DNA from: an uncultured Sphingobacteriaceae bacterium
Lineage (GTDB): Bacteria > Bacteroidota > Bacteroidia > Sphingobacteriales > Sphingobacteriaceae
Reading direction: 5' to 3'
Assembly: GCA_946887045.1 (NCBI GenBank)
Contig: CAMPKC010000004.1
Span: forward strand, 62,001 to 126,000
Length of the DNA: 64,000 bases
Shown: positions 17,129 to 29,830 of the stretch, in pieces
How positions within the stretch are numbered: position 1 is the first letter of the stretch
Layout of the letters: each line of letters opens with the position of its first letter
Notes under the pieces: generated by a model
What the model was told of the DNA's origin: nothing
Seen by the model: the letters and a program-made list of their open reading frames with translations, nothing else
The model's database searches: none
Position numbers and translations under genes: made by a program

Positions 17129-18685
17129 TTAGTAAGTAGCATTTTGTTTGAAACCAGGATTGTTGTCGATTTCACTTTGAGGAATAGGGAAATACTCTCT
17201 TCCTGGTTGATAATTATTCATTTCAGCATCTCTTGATTTCAACCAGGCTAACTTTACAGGATCTTTTAACCACCCCCAACGTTTAATATCATCGAAACGA
17301 TGGCCTTCTAAACAGAACTCTAATAGTCTTTCATGTCCTAGCTGTTCCCTTATTTCGGCTTGACTTAGACCTGCAAACTCTATTTCTCTGTTTGGTAAAT
17401 TAACTCTGGTTCTAACCTTTTGAATGTATTTTGCCGCTTCTGCCTTGTTCCCTAATTCGTTCTGGCATTCAGCGTACATTAGCAAAACATCGGCATAACG
17501 CATAATTCTCTCATTGATGCCAGATTTCCAATCAAATTCATTGGGCTTATTGCCATAACCATTTTGATATTTTTTACAATAAATTTCATTTAAATCTGTC
17601 GCACTATTTTTGTAGAATTCAGCAAAAGACTTTCCGTAGATCATTGCACCCGGCTTATTATAAAAGATAGTAGCGTCTAATCTTGGATCAAGTTCATCGG
17701 TAATTGTTTTTTCCAATTGGAATTCAGCCAATACCGAGAATGATGGCTGTACATCCACCCAACCAAAACCACGAGGAGCAAAGGTAATTGCCCTTGCAGA
17801 AGCTCTTGCCCAGGTTGGACGAGGAGCTCCAGCCCATGCATCTTCCGTACCGCCAACTCCTGGAGTAGCTGAAAATTGGACTTCAAAAATCGACTCTTTA
17901 TTGTTTTCAAAATCGGTGGTGAAGTTGTCTTTATAGTTTGCCATCAAGTCGTAAATACCCAAATCAATTACTGCTTTAAACTGAGCAGAGGCTTCTGCGT
18001 ACTTTTTATTAAACAGCAATGTTTTACCAAGATAAGCCATGGCTGCGCCCTTGGTTGCACGCCCTTTATCTGCCGCATTTGGATACGTGGTCGGGAGCAT
18101 AGTGATAGCTGTGGTAAAATCCGCCTCAACCTGAGCCCAGCCCGCTGCCTCTGATTGCTGAGGCTGAAGGTAATCTGCAGATGTCTTAGGTTCATGAAGC
18201 GGCAATGCGACACTTCCAAACATATCAACCAGGTGAAAATAATTCAGACCTCTCAAAAAATAAGCTTGTCCTAATACTGCCTTCTTCGCATCGGCATCCA
18301 TTGTTATGTTGGGTACATTATCTATTACCTGGTTACAACGGTTAATGCCGTGATAGTAGGTTTCAAAAGCCCAGCCATAGCCAGCAGGATCCGCTGAGCC
18401 CAAAGCGAACCTTCCCACATTAGACATTGCACCCCATGGGCTGTTGCTTCTTACATCGTCTCCGGGTACATTTAATAACAGTGGAGTAAAACGCATGTAT
18501 GTACCATCTATTAGTAAAGCGGCATATGCGGCATTCACTCCCATTACCGCATCATTCTGAGTTTTCCAGAAAGATTGTGCTGTTTGCGCATTGGGGTTAA
18601 CCAGTTCAAGATTTTTCTTACAACCAGTTGCTGTAAAAACAGCCAGTACAACCCCCATTATATATATAAATCTATTTACTTTCAT
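17129..18685 (-). CDS. RagB/SusD family glycan-binding lipoprotein
   Basis: 518 residues. A lipoprotein signal (VFTATGCKKN) is followed by a typical SusD fold: the N-terminal TPR-like region (NAQTAQSFWKTQNDAVMGVNAAY), GQAYFLRGLNYFHLVDMFG, and C-terminal RYADVLLMYAECQNELGN and HRFDDIKRWGWL. SusD proteins form the lid of the SusC transporter and bind oligosaccharides at the cell surface. The gene starts 18 nt after the susC stop, the standard pairing. Confidence 0.93.
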   Translation of the reverse strand: MKVNRFIYIMGVVLAVFTATGCKKNLELVNPNAQTAQSFWKTQNDAVMGVNAAYAALLIDGTYMRFTPLLLNVPGDDVRSNSPWGAMSNVGRFALGSADPAGYGWAFETYYHGINRCNQVIDNVPNITMDADAKKAVLGQAYFLRGLNYFHLVDMFGSVALPLHEPKTSADYLQPQQSEAAGWAQVEADFTTAITMLPTTYPNAADKGRATKGAAMAYLGKTLLFNKKYAEASAQFKAVIDLGIYDLMANYKDNFTTDFENNKESIFEVQFSATPGVGGTEDAWAGAPRPTWARASARAITFAPRGFGWVDVQPSFSVLAEFQLEKTITDELDPRLDATIFYNKPGAMIYGKSFAEFYKNSATDLNEIYCKKYQNGYGNKPNEFDWKSGINERIMRYADVLLMYAECQNELGNKAEAAKYIQKVRTRVNLPNREIEFAGLSQAEIREQLGHERLLEFCLEGHRFDDIKRWGWLKDPVKLAWLKSRDAEMNNYQPGREYFPIPQSEIDNNPGFKQNATY

Positions 18686-18703
18686 GTTCTTAAATATTAC
18701 TGC

Positions 18704-21700
18704 TTATAATCCTATTTGTAATCCTAACATAATAACTCTTGAATTAGGGAATGATCCATAATCAAAACCTCTGCTAAATAACCCATCACTTATGAAATCC
18801 GGATCATATCCTCTGTATTTAGATACGGTAAATAAGTTTTGTCCGGAAATGTAGGCACGAAGGTTACTAATCGCTTTTGCCTTTGTTAAAACACCTTTTG
18901 GAAGAGTGTAGCCAATCTGGGCATTTTGCAATCTGGTATATGATCCATTATCTACAAAACGATCCGAAAAACGTGCATTGCCATTTGGATCTAAAATTAC
19001 GGGGCGTGGAATATTGGTATTCGTGTTTGTTGGTGTCCAGAAATTCAATTCATCAACGGAATGATTATTGTATTGACCGGTCATTAAATCCCGATAAACT
19101 CCGTTGAATACCTTATTTCCATAAGATCCCTGTATGAACATAGAAAAATCAAAGCTCTGGTAAGATGCCCCAATATTTAAACCGCCGTTAAATTTGGGAA
19201 TTGCAGATCCCAAATAAGTTCTATCTCCGGCATCTGTTATCTTGCCATCTCCATTCAGATCCTTAAATTTGATATCACCAGGAGCGGCACCCGGTTGAGT
19301 TGCATGTGAAGCTACGTCATCCGTATTTTGAAAAATCCCCTCAACAACATGACCAAATAACTGACCAATTTCTCCGCCAACTTCAGTTTTGCTTCCTGCA
19401 CCATATATTGGATTATTGGTTCCGCCTAGTTTTAAAACTTTATTTTTAGTGGTACCTAAGTTGGCAGAAATATCATATTTTAATTTATGATCATTGTTTT
19501 TGTAAGTAAGGTTAAACTCTAAACCTTTATTCTCAAGAGTTGCTGCATTAGTCGTTACAGAAGATGGAATTACACCCACTGATAATGGCAGAGAAATATT
19601 TGCTAGAAGATCTGTCGATTTTCTAGTGTAGTATTCTGCCGTAAATGAAAGCTTATCTTTAAACAATCCTAAATCAATCGCAACATTGCCCGTAGCTGTT
19701 TGCTCCCACTTAATTGATGGATCAGCTAACTGAACTACAGTTGCACCGGCATTTAGTGCATCATTAAAAACATAACTTGCATTAGCGTTAATAAAAGATT
19801 GGTAGCGATAATTTGGACCGCCAGGAAAGTTTTGATTACCCAATACCCCATAACCACCTCTAACCTTTAAGGTACTAATAAACGATGGCAAGTGTATAAA
19901 GCTTTCGTTATGAGCATTCCAGGCGGCTGCCATAGACCCGAAATTTCCATATTTATTTTCAGGAGCAAATCTGGAAGAACCATCACGGCGAGCGTTAACC
20001 GTTAATAAATACCGATCGTCGAAGTTATAATTTACACGGGCCAGGTAAGACAATAATCTACTTTCATCTCCGCCTCCTGATAAGGTTTTAGCCGTTGTTT
20101 TTGAAATATAACTAAAAGTCTTAAACTTCAGCTCCTGGTTATCAGTAGCATTTCCTCTGATATAACCAAAATGATCTTCCTGATAGGTGGTACCCGCAAG
20201 GAAATCTACTTTATGTTTACTTATTGCTAACGAATAAGTTAGGGTATTTTCAATTAAAGCTGTGTTAACATTTCCTCTCTCTTCTGAAAGTATGTAATTC
20301 GGATTTATGTAATAAAATCCCATATCAAATTGAGGTTCGAAATGATAATTGTTATAATCGGTATTATCATAACTTGCGTTTATCTTATATTTCAAGTTTT
20401 TAAACAGCTCATACTCGCCCCAGAAATTTCCTAACCTTCTATCCCGGTCGCTTTTATCGGTAATAAGAGAATTCATTCCTATTACGTTCAATGTAATACC
20501 GACATTCACACCAGCATCGCTACCACTATATCCACCCAATCTATTAGGATCTAAAACTGGAATTGTCGGCATAGCAGTTAACATACTGGTTACTCCGCCT
20601 CCAATAACGACATGGGTATTAGTTCCTGCCAGGTTGTTTTTGTTTGCTTTGGATAAAGCTGTTTTACCACCAAATGAAAATTTTCCCTTCTTGCCCTGAA
20701 AACCGCCGTTAAATGTATAGCGTTTATATGCCGCCGGGCCTTCCAGAGTGCTATTTTGATCAAAATACCCCAGTGATGCATTAAAGGTTACAGCCTCGCC
20801 TCCACCCGATAAACTCAAACTATGATCTTGCATCATAGCTGTCTTAAACATTTCATCCTGCCAATCGGTATTGGTAGTACTAAATTTAGGATTAGCAGGA
20901 TCATTCGCAGGAGCAACCAAACGTCCAGCATTTATTTCAGCTGCTGTAGTAATTTTCTGATAACCTACGCGGTCTGTAAGTGCAATTTTTTTGGGAATGC
21001 TTTGCGCCCCTACATAACTATTGTAATTAATTTTTAACGGACCAGTTTTTCCTTTTTTAGTTGTGATAATAACGACACCAGTTGCGGCCCTTGCCCCGTA
21101 AATAGCTCCTGCAGACGCATCCTTCAATACCTGAATGGATTCTATTTCGCCCGGTGCAAAATCAGACGGATTATCAACAGGTACACCATCTATCACAAAT
21201 AAAGGACTACCGGAACCAAAAGTAGTAGTACCTCTAATTTTAATAGCAACTCGTGCTCCTGGTTCACCAGAACCTTGCACAGTTACACCCGCAACCTGCC
21301 CCTGAAGCATTTTCGCTACATCATATGTGGCTGTTTTTTTTGCGTCTTTTACATTTACAATTGCCACAGAACCTGTTAAGTCTTTCTTTTTAACCGTTCC
21401 GTAACCAACTACTACTACCTCTTCTAATGCCTTCTTATCTGACACTAATCTTACATCAACAAGAGTCCTGCTATTTATTTCGACCTGCTTGGTTTCAAAT
21501 CCAATGTAAGTGAATACTAATATTCCACCCGCTTCAGGCACGCTAATTTTGTATTTTCCTAATACATCGGTTATAGTTGACACTTTAGTTCCCTTAAGTG
21601 TTATGCCAACGCCCGGCAAGATTTCGCCGTGTTCATCTTTTACAGTTCCGCTTACCGAGACATCTCCCATATTATTGAAATTAAGACTTGTTTTTAATGT

Positions 21701-21817
21701 CAATTTCACCTCACTGGTAGCAACAAAATCTTCTGATCCGGAAGTTGCATGCGCGGGCACAGTATATAAGCCGCCCATAAGCCAAACACTACAAAGTGTT
21801 AGTAGAGATTTCCTCAT
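18704..21817 (-). CDS. SusC/RagA family TonB-linked outer membrane protein
   Basis: 1037 residues. A signal peptide (to about residue 25) is followed by a carboxypeptidase-regulatory-like domain at about 54-115 (VSGTVKDEHGEILPGVGI, YIGFETKQVEI). A TonB-box/plug region begins EEVVVVGYGTVKKKDLTGSV at about 130, and the 22-strand barrel closes in a C-terminal aromatic-rich strand. The signature region FVIDGVPVDNPSDFAPGEIE is in the plug. It imports oligosaccharides released by the adjacent GH43 and possibly the GH2/GH78 enzymes. It is the first gene of the susC-susD-GH43 unit and has a 760-bp upstream region with a candidate operator. Confidence 0.95.
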   Translation of the reverse strand: MRKSLLTLCSVWLMGGLYTVPAHATSGSEDFVATSEVKLTLKTSLNFNNMGDVSVSGTVKDEHGEILPGVGITLKGTKVSTITDVLGKYKISVPEAGGILVFTYIGFETKQVEINSRTLVDVRLVSDKKALEEVVVVGYGTVKKKDLTGSVAIVNVKDAKKTATYDVAKMLQGQVAGVTVQGSGEPGARVAIKIRGTTTFGSGSPLFVIDGVPVDNPSDFAPGEIESIQVLKDASAGAIYGARAATGVVIITTKKGKTGPLKINYNSYVGAQSIPKKIALTDRVGYQKITTAAEINAGRLVAPANDPANPKFSTTNTDWQDEMFKTAMMQDHSLSLSGGGEAVTFNASLGYFDQNSTLEGPAAYKRYTFNGGFQGKKGKFSFGGKTALSKANKNNLAGTNTHVVIGGGVTSMLTAMPTIPVLDPNRLGGYSGSDAGVNVGITLNVIGMNSLITDKSDRDRRLGNFWGEYELFKNLKYKINASYDNTDYNNYHFEPQFDMGFYYINPNYILSEERGNVNTALIENTLTYSLAISKHKVDFLAGTTYQEDHFGYIRGNATDNQELKFKTFSYISKTTAKTLSGGGDESRLLSYLARVNYNFDDRYLLTVNARRDGSSRFAPENKYGNFGSMAAAWNAHNESFIHLPSFISTLKVRGGYGVLGNQNFPGGPNYRYQSFINANASYVFNDALNAGATVVQLADPSIKWEQTATGNVAIDLGLFKDKLSFTAEYYTRKSTDLLANISLPLSVGVIPSSVTTNAATLENKGLEFNLTYKNNDHKLKYDISANLGTTKNKVLKLGGTNNPIYGAGSKTEVGGEIGQLFGHVVEGIFQNTDDVASHATQPGAAPGDIKFKDLNGDGKITDAGDRTYLGSAIPKFNGGLNIGASYQSFDFSMFIQGSYGNKVFNGVYRDLMTGQYNNHSVDELNFWTPTNTNTNIPRPVILDPNGNARFSDRFVDNGSYTRLQNAQIGYTLPKGVLTKAKAISNLRAYISGQNLFTVSKYRGYDPDFISDGLFSRGFDYGSFPNSRVIMLGLQIGL

Positions 21818-22065
21818 GATTTTTAAATTAGTTTAAATGGTTTGTAAATTTATCAGCTTAATATTCAGCAGTTTAAAAGCATAATCGAACCGGATATTAA
21901 AGCATATTTAATGTTTGGTAAAAAAAATAGTATAAAATGAGTTCATTTAAAATTGGTTGGTTACGTTCTTCTCTGCATATTTATTTTAGTGGTATAAGTG
22001 ATTGTTAATTGATTATCCTTTATAATTTTTATGAAGATTTTTGAAATATTGCCAATATGCTTCCA

Positions 22066-22134
22066 TCTGTTTCATGCCCAGATCTTCAACATAACTTCTT
22101 CCTGTCTTATAATTTTTTGAAATCCTCACGAGAA
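22066..22134 (-). pseudogene. Fossil fragment of ricin-lectin gene
   Basis: On the minus strand one frame reads ISKNYKTGRSYVEDLG, close to YSKIFGKTGRSYLDNM in the lectin domain of the gene at 34098-35684. The DNA agrees at 18 of 19 bases around ATAACTTCTTCC(T/A)GTCTT (about 22091-22109). The surrounding sequence has decayed, with stop codons. This points to a lost BNR-lectin-type gene. Confidence 0.45.
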
Positions 22135-22253
22135 CTCATAACCATACACTCCTGAATGCCAGTATTTTACTTTTTAAGTTTTATGCCTAGTGAATCAGAA
22201 ATTGGTTAATATTTACTAGTTTCTTAATGTTAAAATTAGCGATAGGCGAAGCT

Positions 22254-22303
22254 CCAATTGGTTAAAAAATGGGGCTATAATGTTCAATTCTGAAATGACT
22301 AAA
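22254..22303 (+). promoter_or_regulatory. Conserved PUL operator candidate, copy A
   Basis: Contains CCAATTGGTTAAAAAATGGG, then TATAATGTTCAATT, and ends AATGACTAAA. Near-identical sequence is found at 25849-25898, with a more diverged copy at 37548-37598. All three are upstream of leftward PUL genes and in the same orientation. Here it lies about 440 bp from the susC start. It is a likely binding site for the hybrid two-component regulator, by analogy. Confidence 0.5.
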
Positions 22304-22576
22304 AGCTTCAATGGTTTCTGCATAAGATTGCCCGTAACGGTCTATGAATATTAGCGTAGGTCCCCTACAACGAGGTGAGACTATCGTATACTAATAAAAT
22401 GCGCTTATGAAAACTTAGACAGAATTTAATCTTTAAGACAGAAAAAAGGCAGTCGGACGGGCGCCCGACCTACCTATCAACAACCAATTTATTTTAGGAG
22501 GGAAATTAATTCTTCTTTGTGCTTAATGATCCGATTTAAAACAAATAGAAAAAGAACTAAAGCGAAAATCCTATCG

Positions 22577-25732
<3,156 letters not shown>

Positions 25733-25848
25733 TTAAGTTTACAGAGGCATTAAAGGCACTCTTTTATGCCTTCATTCATTGTTTTTCGTCTAAAATATAG
25801 GTACATCTCGCAGGATGACAGGTGTTAAAATTAGCGAAAGGAAGAGCT

Positions 25849-25898
25849 CCAATTGGTTAAAAAATGGGATTATAATGTTCAATCTCTGAATGACTAAA
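25849..25898 (+). promoter_or_regulatory. Conserved PUL operator candidate, copy B
   Basis: CCAATTGGTTAAAAAATGGG followed by TATAATGTTCAAT and AATGACTAAA. The block is nearly identical to copy A; similarity extends about 20 bp to the left (TTAAAATTAGCGA in both). It lies about 140 bp upstream of the GH2 start. Confidence 0.55.
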
Positions 25899-25987
25899 CG
25901 GTTCTATGGTTCTTGTCTAAAACCATCATTAACCTTCTTTTAATCATCTGTACACCAAACCAAAACATCATTCATAAACAAAAAACT

Positions 25988-26070
25988 GCCGGTATTACTA
26001 ATATTAAAGGATTTTACATACCCGCTTCCGCATCTACTATTCGCCATTGTTGACTCAGACTACCTACCTG
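25988..26070 (-). pseudogene. Fossil 3' part of a ricin-lectin gene
   Basis: The + strand TTTTACATACCCGCTTCCG plus the following CCATTGTTGA match the 3' lectin-coding parts of the genes at 34098 and 35845. On the minus strand it encodes QQWRIVDA and then goes out of frame by one deleted base relative to QQWQIADAGSGYVK. This is a relic of a third lectin gene. Confidence 0.55.
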
Positions 26071-26237
26071 TTAAATAGTTAAACAAAAAGTCCCAGTTTT
26101 CTTAATGATGATATAGTTTTTTTATGTGGATATTCGATTGACAAATCTTAGCGAATTGGTGACCCTTGAGAGGGGCCTCTTACTTCAAACGTAAATATGT
26201 AACAATTATCCTGCGTTTGAATAAGCAGTGTAGGAGG

Positions 26238-27023
26238 TTATGAAAGTAGCCCATCATTGGCCCCCCCCGGGCTACTAATGTACTTTGATGGTATAACCCC
26301 ATACTCCTCTTTAAACGCCTTAACGAAATATTTACGGTTTCTAAACCCCACCTTATAACATACCTCAGAAACGTTGAGTGTTTTCCTTTGTAGAAGCTGA
26401 GCTGCCTTTTTGATTCGGCAAGATTTAATAAAATCTAAGGGAGACTTGCCGGTTAAAGCTAAGATGCGTGAATATAGAGTCGTTCTACTAACAAATAATA
26501 TTTGACTCAATTCCTCAACCGAAAAGTTGTAATTTGATATATTATCTTCTACCGTTTTTAAAAGGTGCTTCTTAAACTCTTCGTATTGGGATTCTGGCTC
26601 AGAATCAATTGGTGAAAAAGAAATATGTCTTTCGCAGGTATTTTTATAAACATCCTGCTGCAATAACAAGTTTCTTATTTTAAGAGCAAGTATTTGAGAG
26701 TTAACAGGCTTAGGGAGATAATCATTGGCTCCCATTCCCAATCCTAATAATTGTTGTTCTTCGCCATATAATCCCGTTAATAGGATCACCGGTATATGCT
26801 TAGTTCTTATATCTGACTTAATTTTTTTGCATAATTCTACCCCATCAATTCCTGGCATACGCACATCACTGACTACCAGGCTCGGATAAGCGGATAAGCA
26901 CTTTTTCCAGCCTTCATACCCATCAGATGCCACAGAAACCTCGAACTCCTCTGACAAGTTATACTCCAGATATTCCCTCAGGTCATAATCGTCCTCAATA
27001 ATCAGTACGGTTGCTTTTTGCAT
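26238..27023 (-). CDS. Response regulator with AraC-type DNA-binding domain
   Basis: 261 residues. The REC domain (about 1-125) has acidic pocket EDD at 10-12, phospho-acceptor Asp53 (VVSDVRMPG), Thr in ILLTG and Lys in LPKPVN. An AraC-type HTH follows at about 150-252 (NYNFSVEELSQILFVSRTTLY, LNVSEVCYKVGFRNRKYFVKAFKEE). It looks like the detached C-terminal end of a hybrid two-component system, with no kinase of its own. It sits 138 bp downstream of a degenerate hybrid regulator (27161-28975) in the same direction, and probably receives phosphate from another kinase such as the one at 29831-33940. Confidence 0.88.
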   Translation of the reverse strand: MQKATVLIIEDDYDLREYLEYNLSEEFEVSVASDGYEGWKKCLSAYPSLVVSDVRMPGIDGVELCKKIKSDIRTKHIPVILLTGLYGEEQQLLGLGMGANDYLPKPVNSQILALKIRNLLLQQDVYKNTCERHISFSPIDSEPESQYEEFKKHLLKTVEDNISNYNFSVEELSQILFVSRTTLYSRILALTGKSPLDFIKSCRIKKAAQLLQRKTLNVSEVCYKVGFRNRKYFVKAFKEEYGVIPSKYISSPGGANDGLLS

Positions 27024-27160
27024 AATCTAGTATTTTTCTATGGCAGGTCCTTTAGGCCACATTTTGCTTAGATCGCTCGATTTTTTATATTATATAATAT
27101 ACAGAATTGCAGTGAATTATTACGCCAATACAGGGCAATAAAATTCAATCACACAATCGA

Positions 27161-28975
27161 TTATTGTTTATTCAAAGCTTTCTTCCCATTTTCAGATTGA
27201 TACTCGGATGGAAGAATACCAAACTCTTCTTTAAATACTTTAGAAAAATAAGACAGGTTATTAAATCCTACTTCATAAGCAATAGTTGAAATATTAAGCT
27301 TACTTTTAAGAAGAAGTTGAGCAGCCTTTTTCAACCTGATTGAGCGTATTAACTCAACTGGGGTTTGCCCGGTTTCTGTAAATACTTTCTTGTACAGTGA
27401 AACCCTGCTCATCGCCACAAGATTACCCAGCGCCTCTACGGAAAAATTAGAGTTGGTGAGATTAGCCTCAATGAGATTTATGATTCGTTTCGCAAATTCT
27501 CCTTCTTCCGATTCCACCAGAGCCTCACTTATATTATTATTCGTCTGCCTTTGATGATTCTTCTTAAAAACCTGTTGTTGATGTAATAAATTATTGATTT
27601 TGCTTTGCAGAATTGGGAAATTAAAAGGTTTTGTGATATAGTCATTTGCTCCGCTGTTCAAACCAGACAGCTGGGAAGATTCCTCTGTCATAGCGGTAAG
27701 CAAAATAACAGGTATATGATTGGTTCGGCTATCATTCTTTATTTTGTAGCACAGGTCAATCCCATTCATTTCCGGCATATTAACATCGCTGATCACCAAG
27801 GCTGGGTGAGCAGTCAAAGTTCCATGCCATCCCTCTTTTCCATTATGGGCCTCTAAAACTGTATAGTTGCTCTCCATATTTTCCTTAAGATAAGAACACA
27901 GTTCCAGATTATCTTCAACCAGGAGAATCACTGGCTTTTTTCTATAACTTATGTCTTTTTCATACGGAGCGTCAATCGTTTGCTCTCCAATTGCGGCAGT
28001 AATACCTTCCTGTTTTGAAATTTCTAAGGTTATAATAAAACAACACCCCTGATCGGTTCCGGTTTCAATCAACATATCCCAACCATGCATTTTGATGAAT
28101 TCAGCGGTCATGGGAAGACATTGTCCAACTTCTGGATTACCGAATATCTCCTCAAAAACTTCCGGATTAGACGCACTAAACTGTTGTTTTAGATTTTTGC
28201 CAGAGAAACTCTGACCCACGTTTCCTATTTTAACTTCTAATAAGGAAACAGGCCGGCGTTCATTTTTTTCTAAAATAGAAATAAGGACACTGATATTACC
28301 TCCATCAGAAGTAGAAATAAATGCGTCGTATAACAAATTAAAAATAATTTTTTTTAGTTTTTCCTCATCAAACTTTATTATCAGCGATTTACATTCAGTT
28401 TCGAATAAAAGGGCTATTGTTCTTTGCAGTGCTATATCCTTAAACTCACTTACAGTTTCACCAATAAAACCTATAATATCGCCCTTTTTAGCATTTAACT
28501 TCAAATAGTCGGATTCAGGCTTTTTGAAACCAAGTATTTGTTTTACTAGCTCAAATGCCTGTTTAACATTTCCGTTTAAAACCGTCAACTGGTTTTTCTG
28601 CTCAGATTTGTCGTTATCTTTAATTAAAGCATCTAATGAAGTATTTAATACCGACAAATGGTTCTTCAACTCCATATGTATCCCATAAAAAATCTTTCTT
28701 TTAGTTTCTTCGACCTGCTGAGAAATTTTTAGTTCCTTTAGTTCGTGTCCCAGCGCAGCTATGGAGCTTTCATACATCTTATATTTTCTATTTCTTGACT
28801 GCCTCAACTTCCAAAGAACCAAAAGAGCCAATGGAAAAAACAAAAAACATAAAATATTATAAATGTCACTTGCGGAAAGAGTAGACAGAGCTATAACGAT
28901 TAGATTAAAATGACTTTGTGACCAAGAAGCACAAGGATCAAATAAATTTATATTAAAGAGTCTCATTATGTCCAT
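27161..28975 (-). CDS. Hybrid two-component regulator with degenerate kinase core
   Basis: 604 residues with no periplasmic sensor. A short N-terminus and a hydrophobic segment (about 38-57) are followed by a kinase-like region. In the dimerisation helix the usual SHELRTPL reads IHMELKNHL: the phospho-acceptor His position is Met101, with His100 just before it. The N-box is NLLYDAF instead of NLLSNAF, and the ATP-lid DTG motif is missing (VKIGNVGQSFSG). The REC domain (about 325-440) keeps its Asp in VISDVNMPEMNG, and the AraC HTH (about 490-600) is intact. It is probably a pseudokinase or scaffold with a working output domain. Confidence 0.82.
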   Translation of the reverse strand: MDIMRLFNINLFDPCASWSQSHFNLIVIALSTLSASDIYNILCFLFFPLALLVLWKLRQSRNRKYKMYESSIAALGHELKELKISQQVEETKRKIFYGIHMELKNHLSVLNTSLDALIKDNDKSEQKNQLTVLNGNVKQAFELVKQILGFKKPESDYLKLNAKKGDIIGFIGETVSEFKDIALQRTIALLFETECKSLIIKFDEEKLKKIIFNLLYDAFISTSDGGNISVLISILEKNERRPVSLLEVKIGNVGQSFSGKNLKQQFSASNPEVFEEIFGNPEVGQCLPMTAEFIKMHGWDMLIETGTDQGCCFIITLEISKQEGITAAIGEQTIDAPYEKDISYRKKPVILLVEDNLELCSYLKENMESNYTVLEAHNGKEGWHGTLTAHPALVISDVNMPEMNGIDLCYKIKNDSRTNHIPVILLTAMTEESSQLSGLNSGANDYITKPFNFPILQSKINNLLHQQQVFKKNHQRQTNNNISEALVESEEGEFAKRIINLIEANLTNSNFSVEALGNLVAMSRVSLYKKVFTETGQTPVELIRSIRLKKAAQLLLKSKLNISTIAYEVGFNNLSYFSKVFKEEFGILPSEYQSENGKKALNKQ

Positions 28976-29830
28976 CTGGCTTTATAAAATAAAAAGTATA
29001 CCGATGCTCATAACTTTAATACATCCAAATTCAATTCCTAAGGCCATTGTTAAGCTGGCTTTCTTTGCAATTTCTTAATATTGAGTATACGTATGTCAAG
29101 ATAAAGAGGTTTTCTCATTACCTGATGACTCTTTTGTATCTATTAATAACGTTAATGTAAAAAATAATTAACAAGCTATTTATCAGTCATTTAAAAAGAT
29201 AAAAACGGATATAAAGTATAATTATGATAACAATTAATGACTTTTATGATAATTATAAATTTCAATAGGGGATAGATTGTGATGCTAAGAGACAATCTTA
29301 AAAAAGATTTTTTCGCAACACATTAAAACTCCGGACGAAGTTCCCTCGAAAAACAATGGAGTGTAGGAGCTAATTCAAACAAAACACTTCATAAAATTAA
29401 AAATTACTTTTTCAATATAGCTTATTAAGTTATCTTTAATCTTTTAAGTATAGAGAATGTAACCCAATTCACTATCGCTTTATTAAAGAGGCGATTCTCT
29501 TTAATATTAACCTAAGTTCGATTAATAAATTAAAAAAAATATAGATTTGGTCGTGCCCAAAGACGGTCAGGCTTGGGTTGCAATCTTTTCGCCCTGGGCC
29601 TTTTAAACCTGAACCTGTTCGAAGCGAGAAAGGATTTTCAAGTAATCCATCACGCAGTTCATGAAAATTTGGCTAATATAATGCCTGCATGGTTTAATTA
29701 CTTATTAACCGAACTCAGGCTTTTTAGTATGAAAGAATAGGGCATCTTAAGAAACAAGGTTCCAGCAATCACCAAATTGTATAGTATAATCCGGAGAGGC
29801 GTTCCTGCATGTCGAATGTGTTAATAATAA
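28976..29830. other. Divergent regulator intergenic region
   Basis: An 855-bp spacer between the leftward degenerate regulator and the rightward HTCS, holding both promoters. It contains one stop-free rightward frame of 68 codons (29534-29740) without a proper start; its central part reads like protein (LFALGLLNLNLFEARKDFQ). I cannot identify it, and it may be a gene remnant or chance. Confidence 0.45.

Larger units (their letters stand above)
21818..22576. other. susC upstream region
   Basis: A 759-bp non-coding spacer that holds the susC promoter. It contains a lectin-gene fossil (22066-22134) and candidate operator copy A (22254-22303). A second half-site AATTGGTTAA lies at 22200-22209, and a G+C-rich hairpin-forming stretch (GTCGGACGGGCGCCCGAC) at about 22453-22470 lies just downstream of where the next leftward gene ends. 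Confidence 0.6.
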
